A stretch of DNA of 64,000 nt from Streptomyces kurssanovii (GCF_014649695.1 NZ_BMTN01000012.1:62001-126000); one strand, 5' to 3'. Shown: positions 1 to 12,064, numbered from the stretch's first letter. Translations and numbers: made by a program. The notes: a model not told the origin generated them from the sequence alone.

Positions 1-1014
1 CTCGTCGAGGCCGTCGGCTATCTCGCCACGCTCGCCAGCCACCGCGTTTCCTCGGATGCGCCGCTGGTACGGATGGGGGCCGACCGGGCCGTGATCCGGG
101 CCGCCGTGACCCAGGGGGAGCGCTCGCAGCTCGTCGAGCTCGAACTCAATCCAGGACGGGCGAACCGAGCCCGGATCAACAGGTCGTCGCAGGTCAGGCC
201 TCGTGATGTACTGGGGATAGTGCGGACGGTGCTCTTCGCCCCGGAGGACCTGTCGCTGGTCAAGGGCGATCCCGGTGAGCGCAGGCGCTTCCTCGACGAA
301 CTGGTCACGGCACGCTCGCCGCGCATGGCGGCTGTGCGCTCCGACTACGAGCGTGTGCTGAAGCAGCGCAACACCCTGCTGAAGTCGGCGGCCATGGCGC
401 GGCGGCACGGTGGTCGTGGCATGGACCTGTCCACCCTCGACGTCTGGGACCAGCATCTGGCTCGCGCGGGCGCCGAGGTGACCGCCCAGCGGCTCGACCT
501 GATCGCCGCCCTGCAGCCACTCGCGGACAAGGCGTACGAGGCGCTCGCACCAGGAGGCGGTCCCGTCGCGCTCGAGTACCGGTCCTCGGCGGGCCCCATG
601 GAGGAGGCGCACGGCCGCGAAGCGCTGTTCGAGCAGCTGACGGCGGCGCTGGCCGAGGTGCGCAAGCAGGAGATCGAGCGGGGCGTGACCCTGGTCGGTC
701 CCCACCGTGACGAACTGGTCCTGAAACTGGGGCAGATGCCCGCCAAGGGGTACGCGAGCCACGGCGAGTCCTGGTCGTACGCGCTGGCGCTGCGGCTGGC
801 CTCGTACGACCTGCTGCGGGCCGAGGGCAACGAACCCGTTCTGGTCCTCGACGACGTCTTCGCGGAGCTGGACGCCCGGCGCCGGGAGCGGCTGGCCGAA
901 CTGGTGGCCCCCGGCGAGCAGGTGCTGGTGACCGCGGCCGTGGACGACGACGTCCCGGCAGTGCTGGCGGGCGCCCGCTACGAGGTCTCGGGCGGGACGG
1001 TGCAGCGCGTATGA
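1..1014 (+). CDS. recF: RecF, DNA replication/repair ATPase (5' end outside window)
   Basis: The frame is open from base 1, so the N-terminal part with the Walker A loop lies upstream of the window. The visible part reads through a typical RecF middle and ends with the ABC-type Walker B segment [12 protein letters not shown] near the C-terminus. RecF loads RecA at gapped DNA and is an SMC-like ATPase. Its stop overlaps the next start by 4 bp (ATGA), so it is translationally coupled to the DUF721 gene, as in other actinobacterial dnaA-dnaN-recF regions. An internal ATG at 73 is not the true start because coding similarity continues upstream of it. Confidence 0.95.
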   Translation, partial: LVEAVGYLATLASHRVSSDAPLVRMGADRAVIRAAVTQGERSQLVELELNPGRANRARINRSSQVRPRDVLGIVRTVLFAPEDLSLVKGDPGERRRFLDELVTARSPRMAAVRSDYERVLKQRNTLLKSAAMARRHGGRGMDLSTLDVWDQHLARAGAEVTAQRLDLIAALQPLADKAYEALAPGGGPVALEYRSSAGPMEEAHGREALFEQLTAALAEVRKQEIERGVTLVGPHRDELVLKLGQMPAKGYASHGESWSYALALRLASYDLLRAEGNEPVLVLDDVFAELDARRRERLAELVAPGEQVLVTAAVDDDVPAVLAGARYEVSGGTVQRV

Positions 1015-1571
1015 CCCGCGAGGGTGGCGAAAGGCCGGCAGAGGCGGGGCCGTCGGGCGCCGGCGAGTCCTCCGGCGTGGACCTGGCACGCGTGGCGCTG
1101 CGCGCCGCGAAGGAGCAGGCAAAGGCCCGTGGCGCTGCGGCGCAGCAGAAGAAGCAGGCCAGGCGGGGCGGCGGGCTCCGTTCCGGAGCCCGGGCCGACG
1201 GGCGCGATCCGCTGCCGCTGGGGGCGGCGATCAACCGGCTGATCACCGAGCGGGGCTGGGAGACGCCGGCCGCCGTGGGCGGGGTGATGGGCCGCTGGCC
1301 GCAGATCGTGGGCGAGGACCTGGCCAACCACTGTGTCCCGCTGCGATACGACGAGGCTCCGGACGAGCGCCTGCTGACCGTGCAGTGCGACTCGACGGCC
1401 TGGGCCACCCAGCTGCGGCTGCTGGCTCCGCGCCTGGTCGCCAGGCTCAACGAGGACCTCGGGCACGGGACCGTCCGCGCGATCAAGGTGCTCGGTCCCC
1501 AAGGGCCCGCGCGCCGGTTCGGACCCTTGCGGGCACCGGGAAGTACGGGCCCCGGGGACACCTACGGCTGA
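1011..1571 (+). CDS. dciA: DciA-like (DUF721) replicative helicase-associated protein
   Basis: A 186-aa protein whose C-terminal 100 residues form the DUF721 domain ([27 protein letters not shown], a conserved STAWATQL segment). The N-terminal third is Ala/Lys/Arg-rich and probably disordered. DUF721 proteins (DciA) serve as the ancestral loader or partner of DnaB in bacteria without DnaC/DnaI. The position between recF and gyrB is the standard actinobacterial one. The start ATG overlaps the recF stop by 4 bp. The function comes from family knowledge. Confidence 0.88.
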   Translation: MTREGGERPAEAGPSGAGESSGVDLARVALRAAKEQAKARGAAAQQKKQARRGGGLRSGARADGRDPLPLGAAINRLITERGWETPAAVGGVMGRWPQIVGEDLANHCVPLRYDEAPDERLLTVQCDSTAWATQLRLLAPRLVARLNEDLGHGTVRAIKVLGPQGPARRFGPLRAPGSTGPGDTYG

Positions 1572-3951
<2,380 letters not shown>

Positions 3952-3992
3952 GTCGGTCTCAGCTGACCGTACGAAAGGACTGAAGACCAGCA

Positions 3993-6617
3993 ATGGCCGA
4001 CGAGAACACGACAGTGACGCCCGAAGAGGAGCCCATCGTTCCGGGCGTGGGCATGCGCGTGGAGCCCGTGGGGCTCGAGACCGAGATGCAGCGCTCGTAT
4101 CTCGACTACGCGATGTCCGTCATCGTCTCGCGTGCGCTGCCGGACGTGCGGGACGGGCTCAAGCCCGTCCACCGCCGTGTGCTGTACGCGATGTACGACG
4201 GTGGCTACCGGCCCGAGAAGGGTTTCTACAAGTGCGCCCGCGTCGTCGGCGACGTCATGGGTACCTACCACCCGCACGGCGACTCCTCGATCTACGACGC
4301 CCTGGTCCGCCTGGCCCAGCCGTGGTCGATGCGCATGCCGCTGGTGGACTCCAACGGCAACTTCGGCTCCCCGGGCAACGACCCGGCCGCCGCCATGCGG
4401 TACACCGAGTGCAAGCTCATGCCGCAGTCGATGGAGATGCTCCGGGACATCGACGAGGAGACCGTCGACTTCCAGGACAACTACGACGGCCGCAACCAGG
4501 AGCCGACGGTCCTGCCCGCGCGCTTCCCCAACCTCCTGGTCAACGGCTCGGCCGGCATCGCGGTCGGTATGGCGACCAACATCCCGCCGCACAACCTGCG
4601 CGAGGTCGCGGCCGGCGCGCAGTGGGCGCTGGAGCACCCGGACGCTCCGCACGAGGAACTGCTCGACGCGCTCATCGAACGGATCAAGGGCCCGGACTTC
4701 CCGTCCGGCGCGCTGGTCGTGGGACGCAAGGGCATTGAGGAGGCGTACCGCACCGGTCGCGGCTCCATCACGATGCGCGCGGTCGTCGAGGTCGAGGAGA
4801 TCCAGAACCGCCAGTGCCTGGTGGTCACGGAGCTTCCCTACCAGGTCAACCCGGACAACCTCGCGCAGAAGATCGCCGATCTGGTCAAGGACGGCAAGAT
4901 CGGCGGCATCGCCGACGTCCGTGACGAGACGTCTTCACGCACCGGCCAGCGCCTGGTGATCGTGCTGAAGCGCGACGCCGTCGCCAAGGTCGTGCTGAAC
5001 AACCTGTACAAGCACACCGACCTGCAGACGAACTTCGGCGCGAACATGCTGGCGCTCGTCGACGGCGTGCCGCGCACCCTGTCGCTGGACGCGTTCATCC
5101 GCCACTGGGTGACGCACCAGATCGAGGTCATCGTCCGGCGCACCAAGTTCCGCCTGCGCAAGGCGGAGGAGCGCGCGCACATCCTGCGCGGTCTGCTCAA
5201 GGCACTGGACGCGATCGACGAGGTCATCGCGCTGATCCGGCGCAGCGACACGGTCGACGTCGCACGAGAGGGCCTGATGGGCCTGCTCGAGATCGACGAG
5301 ATCCAGGCCAACGCCATCCTCGAGATGCAGCTGCGCCGACTGGCCGCCCTGGAGCGCCAGAAGATCGTCCAGGAGCACGACGAACTCCAGGCGAAGATCA
5401 ACGAGTACAACGCGATCCTCGCCTCGCCGGAGAAGCAGCGCGGCATCGTCAGCGACGAACTCGCCGCCCTTGTCGAGAAGTTCGGCGACGACCGGCGCTC
5501 CAAGCTGGTGCCCTTCGACGGTGACATGTCCATCGAGGACCTGATCGCCGAGGAGGACATCGTCGTCACGATCACGCGTGGCGGCTATGTGAAGCGCACC
5601 AAGACCGACGACTACCGCTCCCAGAAGCGCGGTGGCAAGGGCGTGCGCGGGACGAAGCTCAAGGAAGACGACATCGTCGACCACTTCTTCGTCTCCACCA
5701 CCCACCACTGGCTGCTGTTCTTCACCAACAAGGGCCGGGTGTACCGGGCCAAGGCGTACGAACTGCCGGACGCCGGCCGTGACGCGCGCGGACAGCACGT
5801 CGCCAACCTCCTGGCCTTCCAGCCGGACGAGCAGATCGCCGAGATCCTCGCGATCCGCGACTACGAGGCCGCGCCCTACCTGGTGCTCGCCACCAAGGCC
5901 GGCCTGGTGAAGAAGACGTCCCTGAAGGATTACGACTCGCCCCGTTCCGGCGGTGTCATCGCGATCAACCTCCGGGAGACGGAGAGCGGCGACGACGACG
6001 AACTGATCGGCGCGGAGCTGGTGTCGGCGGAGGACGATCTGCTGCTCATCAGTAAGAAGGCGCAGTCGATCCGGTTCACCGCGACCGACGAGGCGCTGCG
6101 CCCGATGGGCCGCGCGACCTCCGGCGTCAAGGGCATGAGTTTCCGAGAGGGCGACGAACTGCTCTCGATGAATGTCGTCCGGCCCGGTACGTTCGTGTTC
6201 ACAGCCACCGATGGCGGGTACGCGAAGCGGACCGCCGTCGACGAGTACCGTGTCCAGGGCCGCGGCGGCCTCGGTATCAAGGCCGCCAAGATCGTGGAGG
6301 ACCGTGGGTCTCTCGTGGGCGCGTTGGTGGTCGAGGAGACCGACGAGATCCTGGCCATCACGCTCGGCGGCGGTGTGATTCGTACGCGAGTCAACGAAGT
6401 CAGGGAGACGGGCCGTGACACCATGGGCGTCCAACTGATCAACCTGGGCAAGCGCGATGCCGTCGTCGGTATCGCTCGCAACGCCGAGGCCGGTCGTGAG
6501 GCCGAAGAGGTCGAGGCGGCCGTCGAGGCCGAAGGGACCGAGGAGGCCGCCGTCGAGGCGACGGCCGAGGCGGCAGCCGAGGGCACACAGTCCTCGGCCG
6601 GGGAGCACGAGGAGTAA
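3993..6617 (+). CDS. gyrA: DNA gyrase subunit A
   Basis: An 874-aa breakage-reunion subunit. The quinolone-resistance region ([17 protein letters not shown], about residues 93-109) and the catalytic tyrosine in AAAMRYTEC (Tyr137) are present. The C-terminal beta-pinwheel begins with the gyrase-specific box QKRGGKG, which separates it from ParC. A Glu/Ala-rich acidic tail of about 45 residues ends the protein, as in other Streptomyces GyrA. AAAGGA lies upstream of the ATG. The next gene starts 3 bp after the stop. Confidence 0.97.
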   Translation: MADENTTVTPEEEPIVPGVGMRVEPVGLETEMQRSYLDYAMSVIVSRALPDVRDGLKPVHRRVLYAMYDGGYRPEKGFYKCARVVGDVMGTYHPHGDSSIYDALVRLAQPWSMRMPLVDSNGNFGSPGNDPAAAMRYTECKLMPQSMEMLRDIDEETVDFQDNYDGRNQEPTVLPARFPNLLVNGSAGIAVGMATNIPPHNLREVAAGAQWALEHPDAPHEELLDALIERIKGPDFPSGALVVGRKGIEEAYRTGRGSITMRAVVEVEEIQNRQCLVVTELPYQVNPDNLAQKIADLVKDGKIGGIADVRDETSSRTGQRLVIVLKRDAVAKVVLNNLYKHTDLQTNFGANMLALVDGVPRTLSLDAFIRHWVTHQIEVIVRRTKFRLRKAEERAHILRGLLKALDAIDEVIALIRRSDTVDVAREGLMGLLEIDEIQANAILEMQLRRLAALERQKIVQEHDELQAKINEYNAILASPEKQRGIVSDELAALVEKFGDDRRSKLVPFDGDMSIEDLIAEEDIVVTITRGGYVKRTKTDDYRSQKRGGKGVRGTKLKEDDIVDHFFVSTTHHWLLFFTNKGRVYRAKAYELPDAGRDARGQHVANLLAFQPDEQIAEILAIRDYEAAPYLVLATKAGLVKKTSLKDYDSPRSGGVIAINLRETESGDDDELIGAELVSAEDDLLLISKKAQSIRFTATDEALRPMGRATSGVKGMSFREGDELLSMNVVRPGTFVFTATDGGYAKRTAVDEYRVQGRGGLGIKAAKIVEDRGSLVGALVVEETDEILAITLGGGVIRTRVNEVRETGRDTMGVQLINLGKRDAVVGIARNAEAGREAEEVEAAVEAEGTEEAAVEATAEAAAEGTQSSAGEHEE

Positions 6618-6620
6618 AGC

Positions 6621-7274
6621 GTGAGTGGAGCCACGGGCGCCGGACCGGCAGCATCCGGAGCGAACGGTGCCCGTGGCCCTGCCGCGGACTCCCAGGGGGC
6701 CACAGTGACGGACACCCGGGGGCAGCAGCCCCCGTACCAGATGTTTGGCGGCGAGCAGCCTGCCCAGCAGCAGGCCGGCCAGCCGTACCACCCGCCGCAG
6801 GCGTATCCGTCGCCCGGCGGGACCCAGGGTGGTCAGCAGCGGCCGTCCCAAGGCCCGGGCGCGGCGGTGCGCAGGCCGCGCACAGGGGCCCGTACGACGC
6901 CGCGTACGCGCAAGGCACGGCTGCGGGTGGCCAAGGCCGACCCCTGGTCGGTGATGAAGGTCAGCTTCCTGCTCTCCATCGCGCTCGGAGTGTGCACCGT
7001 GGTCGCGGCCGCGGTGCTGTGGATGGTCATGGACGCGATGGGCGTCTTCTCGACCGTCGGCGGCACGATCAGCGAGGCGACCGGCTCCAACGAGAGCAAC
7101 GGCTTCGACCTCCAGTCGTTCCTGTCGCTGCCGCGGGTGCTCATCTTCACCTCGGTGATCGCGGTGATCGATGTGGTGCTCGCCACAGCGCTGGCGACTC
7201 TCGGAGCCTTCATCTACAACCTCTCCGCCGGTTTCGTGGGCGGTGTCGAGCTCACGCTCGCCGAGGACGAGTAG
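6621..7274 (+). CDS. DUF3566 transmembrane protein downstream of gyrA
   Basis: A 217-aa protein starting with GTG 3 bp after gyrA, so co-transcribed with it. Residues 1-105 are a low-complexity Gly/Gln/Pro/Arg cytoplasmic tail. The rest holds two hydrophobic spans (VMKVSFLLSIALGVCTVVAAAV and VLIFTSVIAVIDVVLATALATL) with a short extracellular loop, which is the DUF3566 architecture. Family members sit directly after gyrA across actinobacteria. The function is unknown; mycobacterial neighbours suggest an envelope or division role. Confidence 0.85.
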   Translation: MSGATGAGPAASGANGARGPAADSQGATVTDTRGQQPPYQMFGGEQPAQQQAGQPYHPPQAYPSPGGTQGGQQRPSQGPGAAVRRPRTGARTTPRTRKARLRVAKADPWSVMKVSFLLSIALGVCTVVAAAVLWMVMDAMGVFSTVGGTISEATGSNESNGFDLQSFLSLPRVLIFTSVIAVIDVVLATALATLGAFIYNLSAGFVGGVELTLAEDE

Positions 7275-7303
7275 CGCCGCGAAGGGGTCCTCGGATTCCG
7301 ATT

Positions 7304-7332
7304 TTGGCGCTGCACCGCGTGTGCGCTAATCT
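7304..7332 (+). promoter_or_regulatory. Promoter of tRNA-Ile
   Basis: A -35 element TTGGCG (7304-7309), 17-bp spacer and -10 element TAATCT (7327-7332) precede the tRNA by 24 bp. The -10 region GCTAATCTTC recurs upstream of tRNA-Leu at 44493-44502, which supports a shared tRNA promoter type. Confidence 0.5.
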
Positions 7333-7356
7333 TCAGAGGTCAGCGCGCAGCGCGGA

Positions 7357-7430
7357 GGGGCTATAGCTCAGTTGGTTAGAGCGCATCCCTGATAAGGATG
7401 AGGCCACAGGTTCAAATCCTGTTAGCCCCA
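7357..7430 (+). tRNA. tRNA-Ile (GAT)
   Basis: A complete 74-nt cloverleaf. The acceptor stem GGGGCTA pairs with TAGCCCC (7423-7429) and is followed by discriminator A. The anticodon loop CTGATAA gives anticodon GAT. The T-arm GTTCAAATC is standard. CCA is not encoded in full. The location after gyrA is conserved in Streptomyces. Confidence 0.97.
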
Positions 7431-7440
7431 CAGTGACGAC

Positions 7441-7477
7441 AGGCCCGGACGGAGATTCTCCGCCGGGCCTGTCGCTT
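7441..7477 (+). terminator. Terminator after tRNA-Ile
   Basis: The inverted repeat AGGCCCGG...CCGGGCCT with an inner ACGGAG/CTCCG arm forms a strong hairpin starting 10 bp after the tRNA. GTCGCTTT follows. Confidence 0.75.
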
Positions 7478-7600
7478 TGTGCACGGCGCAAGTTGGTGTG
7501 CCGCGGGTGCCGCCGGGCGTAGGTCACCGATCGGTATCGGTCGGTGTGTATAGTCGGGCGCCAGAAGTCCTCATACGTCAAGGAAAGACGAGGTCGCGCG

Positions 7601-7735
7601 GTGAAGAAGCTTCTCCTGGTCGCACTGGCCGCCATCGGCGGGCTCCTCGTGTACCGCCAGATCCAGGCGGATCGCGCCGAGCAGGATCTGTGGACGGAGG
7701 CGACCGACTCCGTGCCCGCAGGTTCGGGTGTGTGA
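7601..7735 (+). CDS. DLW-39 family small protein
   Basis: A 44-aa protein beginning with a hydrophobic helix (KKLLLVALAAIGGLLVYR) followed by the family signature DRAEQDLWTEATD. The GTG at 7601 was chosen because AAGGAAAGACGAGG lies just upstream and this gives the usual short length; an upstream in-frame ATG at 7544 has no such support. DLW-39 proteins are found after the gyrA/tRNA block in actinobacteria and have no known function. A TATAGT hexamer at 7549-7554 could be its -10 box, without a good -35. Confidence 0.85.
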   Translation: MKKLLLVALAAIGGLLVYRQIQADRAEQDLWTEATDSVPAGSGV

Positions 7736-7757
7736 GACGCAACGTTTCTTGGACATG

Positions 7758-7785
7758 AGCCCCGGTCGCCGTAGCGGCCGGGGCT
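7758..7785 (+). terminator. Terminator after the DLW-39 gene
   Basis: AGCCCCGG (7758-7765) and CCGGGGCT (7778-7785) form a hairpin with a short inner stem (GCC/GGC). It lies 22 bp after the DLW-39 stop. Confidence 0.7.
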
Positions 7786-8215
7786 CTGTGCTGCCCGGCC
7801 TGAGGGTGCCGCCGTCCGGAGGGACTGCGGATGCCGCTGTCCGGGAGGAAGTCACGGAACGTCACCGGTCGTGACGGGATCCTATGGATTTCGCTTCCGT
7901 GAATGGATTGCTTGCGGTAGCGAATCGCGGGTCGTATCCCGGCTGTGTGGGTAAGCCGCCCCCGCCGTGGATCAGGGGCCGGACGGGGGCGCCTGTGGTG
8001 GGGCGCCGGACGCGGTGGCGGACAACGGGGGACGATTCGCCCGCGCGCGCAGACAGCGGAGCGGGGTCCGGGGCAGGATGGTCCGGGCCACGGTCGCGTG
8101 GTGCCGGGCGCGGGACGTCCAGGCCCCGGCGGGGCGTCGTTCCTGGGGCGGCGAGGAGAACGGCGGCCACAGACCGGCCGGCTATCGGCGGATCATCGAC
8201 CACAAGGAGAAGCGC
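7786..8215. other. Intergenic stretch without a supported gene
   Basis: 430 bp of GC-rich DNA before the secreted-protein gene. An in-frame open extension of that gene reaches back to 7967 but encodes Gly/Arg/Trp-rich sequence with no ribosome-binding site. I see no RNA gene or clear promoter here. Confidence 0.5.
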
Positions 8216-9625
8216 GTGAAGAGGCAGCGCGGCAGGGCCCGGGTGGCGCTCGCCGGGGCGGCGGCGTTGTGCGCGGTGGCGGCGCTGCCGGGGCAGTCCT
8301 GGGCGGCGGGCCGACCGAGCCCTTACGTCTTCGACGCCGAGGCCAAGCCGGTGAAGGGCACCCCCGTCAACATCAACGGCCCGGAGCTGACGGCCGGTTC
8401 GGCGTACAAGGACTCGATCAAGCCGGGTGAGAAGCGCTACTACCGCGTCAACCTGGACGCCAGGTCCAACGCCTACGTGTCGGCGGTCGCGGTTCCCCGG
8501 CTGGGCACCAAGGTCACCTACGCGGACCAGCTCGAGGTGTCCATCGAGGACGGCGAGGGCACCGAGTGCAGCGACGGTGAGGCGCGGTTCGGATCGGCCG
8601 CCTACGCCCGGCCGGTGGCCGACTACGCGAGCCGCAGGATCGAGAAGGACAACAGCAGCTGCCAGAAGGCCGGGGCGTACTACGTGCTCCTGGAGCGGGA
8701 CTCGGACGCCGCGTCCACGCCCGAACCGTGGGACGTGGAACTCCGCTTCGCCTCCGAACCGGCGCTGAAGTCCGCCGGACCGACCGCGGCTCCCGAGGAC
8801 TGGCCCTCCGCCTCGCCCGCGGTACCGGCAGGCGGTCCGCAGAAGCGCCACGGGGGCACGAGCTTCCACGACTCCACCAGCCTCAAGCAGGGCGAATGGC
8901 AGGACAGCATCAAGCCCGGCGAGACCCTCTTCTACCGAGTGCCGGTCGACTGGGGCCAGCAGATCTTCGTCGGCGCCGACCTGGCCAACAGCCCGAGCGG
9001 CGACGCGACGAAGAGCGTCGGCAACGCCATGGTGCTCGCCCTGCACAACCCGGCGAGGGGCTTCGTCGACGACGAGTCGGGCATGTACTACGACGGCAAG
9101 CAGAAGTCGGTCTCGCTGGACCCGCTGCCGCCCGTGAGCTACGAGAACCGCTACGACTCCGACAGCGCCACCAGCGCCATGCGGTTCGCCGGCTGGTACT
9201 ACCTCTCGGTCACGCTCAGCCCGGAGATCGAGGAGGCGTACGGCGGCAACGCCGTCCCGCTGACGCTGCGCGTGAACGTCAAGGGGGACGCGAAGGCGGC
9301 GCCCGCGTACGCCGGGCCCGCCGGTGACTTCCGCGTCACGGAAGACGACCAGGCGGCCGCGGAGAGCGGTGCGAGCGCGCAGGAAGCGGCCAAGAGCGAC
9401 ACGATGATGCTCGTCGCGGTCGGCGGGCTCGGAGCGGGGACCGTGCTGGTGCTCGGGCTCGGCCTCTGGACGCTGCTGGCACGGCGCGGGCAGCCCGGGG
9501 ACGCGGCACCGGCCGCCTATTCCGTGCCCGGCCAGGGCGGCCCGCAGGAGCTCGCTCAGGGAGTGGGGCACGGCCCCGCCCAGGGCTACGGCTACGGGCA
9601 GTACGGGCCGCCGCCGGGGCAGTAG
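8216..9625 (+). CDS. Secreted, C-terminally membrane-anchored protein of unknown function
   Basis: A 469-aa protein. The GTG at 8216 has AAGGAG 7 bp upstream and opens directly into a signal peptide (KRQRGRAR then a hydrophobic Ala/Leu core ending QSWAA). The mature part contains two similar segments, DSIKPGEKRYYRVNLD and DSIKPGETLFYRVPVDW, suggesting a duplicated beta-rich domain of about 190 residues. Near residue 400 a single membrane helix (LVAVGGLGAGTVLVLGLGLW) is followed by a cytoplasmic Gly/Gln/Tyr-rich tail. The topology is therefore extracellular domain, one anchor, short inside tail. I do not recognise a characterised family. Confidence 0.75.
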   Translation: MKRQRGRARVALAGAAALCAVAALPGQSWAAGRPSPYVFDAEAKPVKGTPVNINGPELTAGSAYKDSIKPGEKRYYRVNLDARSNAYVSAVAVPRLGTKVTYADQLEVSIEDGEGTECSDGEARFGSAAYARPVADYASRRIEKDNSSCQKAGAYYVLLERDSDAASTPEPWDVELRFASEPALKSAGPTAAPEDWPSASPAVPAGGPQKRHGGTSFHDSTSLKQGEWQDSIKPGETLFYRVPVDWGQQIFVGADLANSPSGDATKSVGNAMVLALHNPARGFVDDESGMYYDGKQKSVSLDPLPPVSYENRYDSDSATSAMRFAGWYYLSVTLSPEIEEAYGGNAVPLTLRVNVKGDAKAAPAYAGPAGDFRVTEDDQAAAESGASAQEAAKSDTMMLVAVGGLGAGTVLVLGLGLWTLLARRGQPGDAAPAAYSVPGQGGPQELAQGVGHGPAQGYGYGQYGPPPGQ

Positions 9626-9719
9626 CGCCCGGCCGGACGGGCAGTGGTCACCGGGTCCGTGGCGACCCTGCCGGGGGCGGCGCGGCTCTCCTGCCCGGCG
9701 ACTGCCTATGGCGTACGGT

Positions 9720-9743
9720 CCCGCCCGAGGACTGCTGGGCGGG
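9720..9743. terminator. Possible terminator between convergent genes
   Basis: CCCGCCC (9720-9726) and GGGCGGG (9737-9743) form a hairpin between the secreted-protein gene and the convergent kinase gene. There is no T-run, so this is a weak call. Confidence 0.35.
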
Positions 9744-9790
9744 GGAGTACGGCCCTGCCCGGCGACCGTTGCGCAGAGGCAGGCGCGGAC

Positions 9791-11152
9791 TCAGACCTGG
9801 GTCAGCGCCCAGATGCCCACCGCGAAGCACAGCACAGCGACGAGCAGCACCGGGACCGCGACCTTCGGGGGCGGTCCCGGTCGCTTTCCGGTCCCTGCCG
9901 GTGGAACCTGCGGGCCGTGAGCGGTGTAAGTACGAGCAGAGGGACCGCCGTACGACGTCGCCGGCGGCTGATGGGGGGAGGCGGCATGCGCGGTGACAGC
10001 ATCGGCAGCCTGCACGTGGGCGGGGGCGCCCGGAGCCACCCCGGCCGGACCGGGGACCGGACCCGGGACCGGACCCGGGACCGGGGGCGGCACGGGTGCG
10101 GGACCAGATGCGGGCTGCGCTCCGGCGGGAGAGGCCGGCGGAGTGTGCGGCCCTCCGGTGTGCGGCAATGGGGAGGGCTGCTGTGGTGGTGGCGCAAGGT
10201 GGAAGCTGCCCGTCTCCGAAGGGGGAGAAGGCGGCAGCACGGCCGTGCTCCGGTCGGCGGCCTGCTGCGGCGTCTCCGGCCCGTTCGGACCGAAACCCGG
10301 GGGAAGCGGACCGAGTTGGTCGAAGATCTCGACGGGCTCCTCGCCCGGTACCGGCTCGGGAAGCAGGTCGACGGCAGCCGTGAGGGCCTTGCGCGCCCCT
10401 GTGGCGGTACGGAACCGCGCCTGCGGATCGGGCTGGAGCAACCCTGCCAGCACCTGCCAGAGCGGCTCCGGAATGCCCTGGGGGGCGCTCGGTGTGCCGT
10501 GGGCGGCGTAGTGCTCGACCAGGGCCTGGGAGTCGGGTTTGCGGCCCTGCAGCAGATAGAGGCCGACCAGGCCCGCCGCGAACAGGTCGGCCGTGAAGTC
10601 GGGCTCCGCGCCGAGCATCTGCTCCGGCGCGAAGTAACCCGGCGTGCCCACCACATAGTTGGTCTCGGTCAGCCGGGGCTCGCCCTTGCGCATCGAGATC
10701 CCGAAGTCGGAGACCCGCAGATGGGGCCGTCCCTTTCCTGTCGCCTCCATCAGGATGTTGGCGGGCTTGATGTCGCGGTGCACGACACCCTCCGCGTGGA
10801 CCGCGGCGAGACCGGACAGCAGCTGGTCGAGCAGGGTGCAGACGAAGCGCGGCGGCAGCGGCCCGTAGTCATTGATGACATGGGCCAGAGAACCGCCGCT
10901 CACCAGGTCCATGGTGAACAGAACCTTGTCGTCGTCCGCGGCCCAGCTGGCCGGAGCGAGCACATGGGGATGGTCGATGCGCATCGCCTGCTCCCGCACG
11001 AAGCGGAGCAGCGTGTGCGCATCGCTCTGCTGGAGAACCTTCGCCGCCACATAACGGCGACGACGGTGGTCCCAGGCGCGCCAGACGGCGCCGACACCAC
11101 CGCGCCCGATCGGATCGATCAGTTCGTACCGACCAGCGAAGACCTCACCCAT
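9791..11152 (-). CDS. Membrane-anchored Ser/Thr protein kinase
   Basis: A 453-aa kinase of the Hanks type. The glycine loop IGRGGVGAVW (15-24), lysine Lys38 (VAAKVL), catalytic HRDIKPAN (Asp127) and DFG (149-151) are all present, so it should be active. Residues 290-420 are Pro/Gly-rich, with PVPG tandem units around 10045-10090. A single helix (VAVPVLLVAVLCFAVGIWAL) ends the protein with almost nothing outside, so it has no extracellular sensor domain, unlike PknB. An XRE regulator lies 49 bp upstream on the same strand and is probably co-transcribed. Confidence 0.9.
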   Translation of the reverse strand: MGEVFAGRYELIDPIGRGGVGAVWRAWDHRRRRYVAAKVLQQSDAHTLLRFVREQAMRIDHPHVLAPASWAADDDKVLFTMDLVSGGSLAHVINDYGPLPPRFVCTLLDQLLSGLAAVHAEGVVHRDIKPANILMEATGKGRPHLRVSDFGISMRKGEPRLTETNYVVGTPGYFAPEQMLGAEPDFTADLFAAGLVGLYLLQGRKPDSQALVEHYAAHGTPSAPQGIPEPLWQVLAGLLQPDPQARFRTATGARKALTAAVDLLPEPVPGEEPVEIFDQLGPLPPGFGPNGPETPQQAADRSTAVLPPSPPSETGSFHLAPPPQQPSPLPHTGGPHTPPASPAGAQPASGPAPVPPPVPGPVPGPVPGPAGVAPGAPAHVQAADAVTAHAASPHQPPATSYGGPSARTYTAHGPQVPPAGTGKRPGPPPKVAVPVLLVAVLCFAVGIWALTQV

Positions 11153-11201
11153 TGTGCTGCGCCAGCTCCCCGTTCCTCATGGAGGCGACCGCCCGCCTCG
11201 T

Positions 11202-11750
11202 TCAGCTCTGGTGCGACTCGAAGTGCGAGACCGCGTCGGCAGTGCGCCCGGCGCCGTACACCCGGAGGAACTCTGCCAGCTCCGGGTGGGTGGGGGCGAG
11301 GGAGTCCGCCGCATCGATGATGTCCCCCGCCGCCGCGACGGAGCGCAGCAGGGACTGGATCTCACGCACCACGCGACGGACCGTCGGCGCCCCCGAGCCG
11401 CTGGTCGACGGGGCGGTGCTGGTGAGGACCGAGCCGCCCTGAGACTTCTTGATCTCGTCCATCCGCGCGGTCGCCTCCACGGCACTCACACTGCCGTCGG
11501 CGACCTGACCCGCCAATTCCTGCAGCGCCTGGACGCGTTGGACCACCGCCGGGTTTCCGATCTTCGCCCGCTGGCCGCTCATCAGCTGGGAAAGCATCGG
11601 AGCCGAGAGACCGAGGACGCCGGCGAGTCGCGCCTGGTTGAGCCCCAGGTCATCGATCAGGCGACGGAAGAGAGCACCGAGGGGCTCCCCGTACCAGCTG
11701 CGCTGCAGTTCCCTGGCTCTTGCGGTTGTCTCCTGCTGCGCTGCGTCCAT
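11202..11750 (-). CDS. XRE-type helix-turn-helix regulator
   Basis: A 182-aa protein with a helix-turn-helix at about residues 34-62 (LGLNQARLAGVLGLSAPMLSQLMSG). The remainder is helical and Ser/Thr/Ala-rich with no recognised domain. The ATG at 11750 has GGGGAG 6 bp upstream and is preferred over a TTG 24 bp earlier. The gene precedes the Ser/Thr kinase gene, suggesting the pair acts together, with the regulator as a possible phosphorylation target (inference). Confidence 0.85.
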   Translation of the reverse strand: MDAAQQETTARARELQRSWYGEPLGALFRRLIDDLGLNQARLAGVLGLSAPMLSQLMSGQRAKIGNPAVVQRVQALQELAGQVADGSVSAVEATARMDEIKKSQGGSVLTSTAPSTSGSGAPTVRRVVREIQSLLRSVAAAGDIIDAADSLAPTHPELAEFLRVYGAGRTADAVSHFESHQS

Positions 11751-11857
11751 TGCGTCTCCCCATCGCTTCCCCAAGCGGCTTCGCTGCTGCGAACCTTGTG
11801 GTGCATCTTACGGAGCGTGGTCGGTCACGGGGAGTCCCGGCCGGAACCCCGATATTT

Positions 11858-11888
11858 TTGCAGGATCACGGGGGTGACCCGGTACTCT
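11858..11888 (+). promoter_or_regulatory. Possible promoter of tRNA-Ala
   Basis: TACTCT (11883-11888) is a plausible -10 box about 50 bp before the tRNA. The best -35 match, TTGCAG (11858-11863), has a long 19-bp spacer. Weak support. Confidence 0.3.
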
Positions 11889-11939
11889 TGTGCACGACGG
11901 TTGCCGGGGCACGGTTGCCCACGGCCCTTCCGTCGTTCC

Positions 11940-12012
11940 GGGGCCTTAGCTCAGTTGGTAGAGCGCTGTCTTTGCATGGCAGATGTCAGGGGTTCGACTC
12001 CCCTAGGCTCCA
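11940..12012 (+). tRNA. tRNA-Ala (TGC)
   Basis: A 73-nt cloverleaf. Acceptor GGGGCCT pairs with AGGCTCC (12005-12011), followed by discriminator A. The anticodon loop TTTGCAT gives TGC. The T-arm is GGGGTTCGACTCCCC. The gene marks the left edge of the accessory block. Confidence 0.97.
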
Positions 12013-12016
12013 CACT

Positions 12017-12064
12017 GAAAATTGCCCCCTGCCCCGCGGAGACGCGGGGCAGGGGGCAATTTTC
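12017..12064. terminator. Strong bidirectional terminator after tRNA-Ala
   Basis: A perfect 22-bp stem (arms begin GAAAATTGCCCC and end GGGGCAATTTTC) with a GAGA loop. A and T runs flank both arms, so it can stop transcription from the tRNA and from the opposite-strand exporter gene. Confidence 0.9.

Noticed and set aside
7967-8215. N-terminal extension of the anchored surface protein
   Set aside because: The extension is Gly/Arg/Trp-rich and would bury the signal peptide; AAGGAG before GTG 8216 marks the start.
10045-10090. Possible microsatellite or CRISPR-like repeat
   Set aside because: It is a short run of PVPG codons within the kinase linker. No CRISPR repeat-spacer pattern occurs in the window.
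9644-11320. 558-codon plus-strand frame opposite the kinase
   Set aside because: The minus strand encodes a complete kinase with all catalytic motifs; the plus frame has no motif and no ribosome-binding site.
11990-12012. Attachment site for an integrated element at tRNA-Ala
   Set aside because: I found neither an integrase gene nor a second copy of the tRNA 3' end near the right side of the accessory block.
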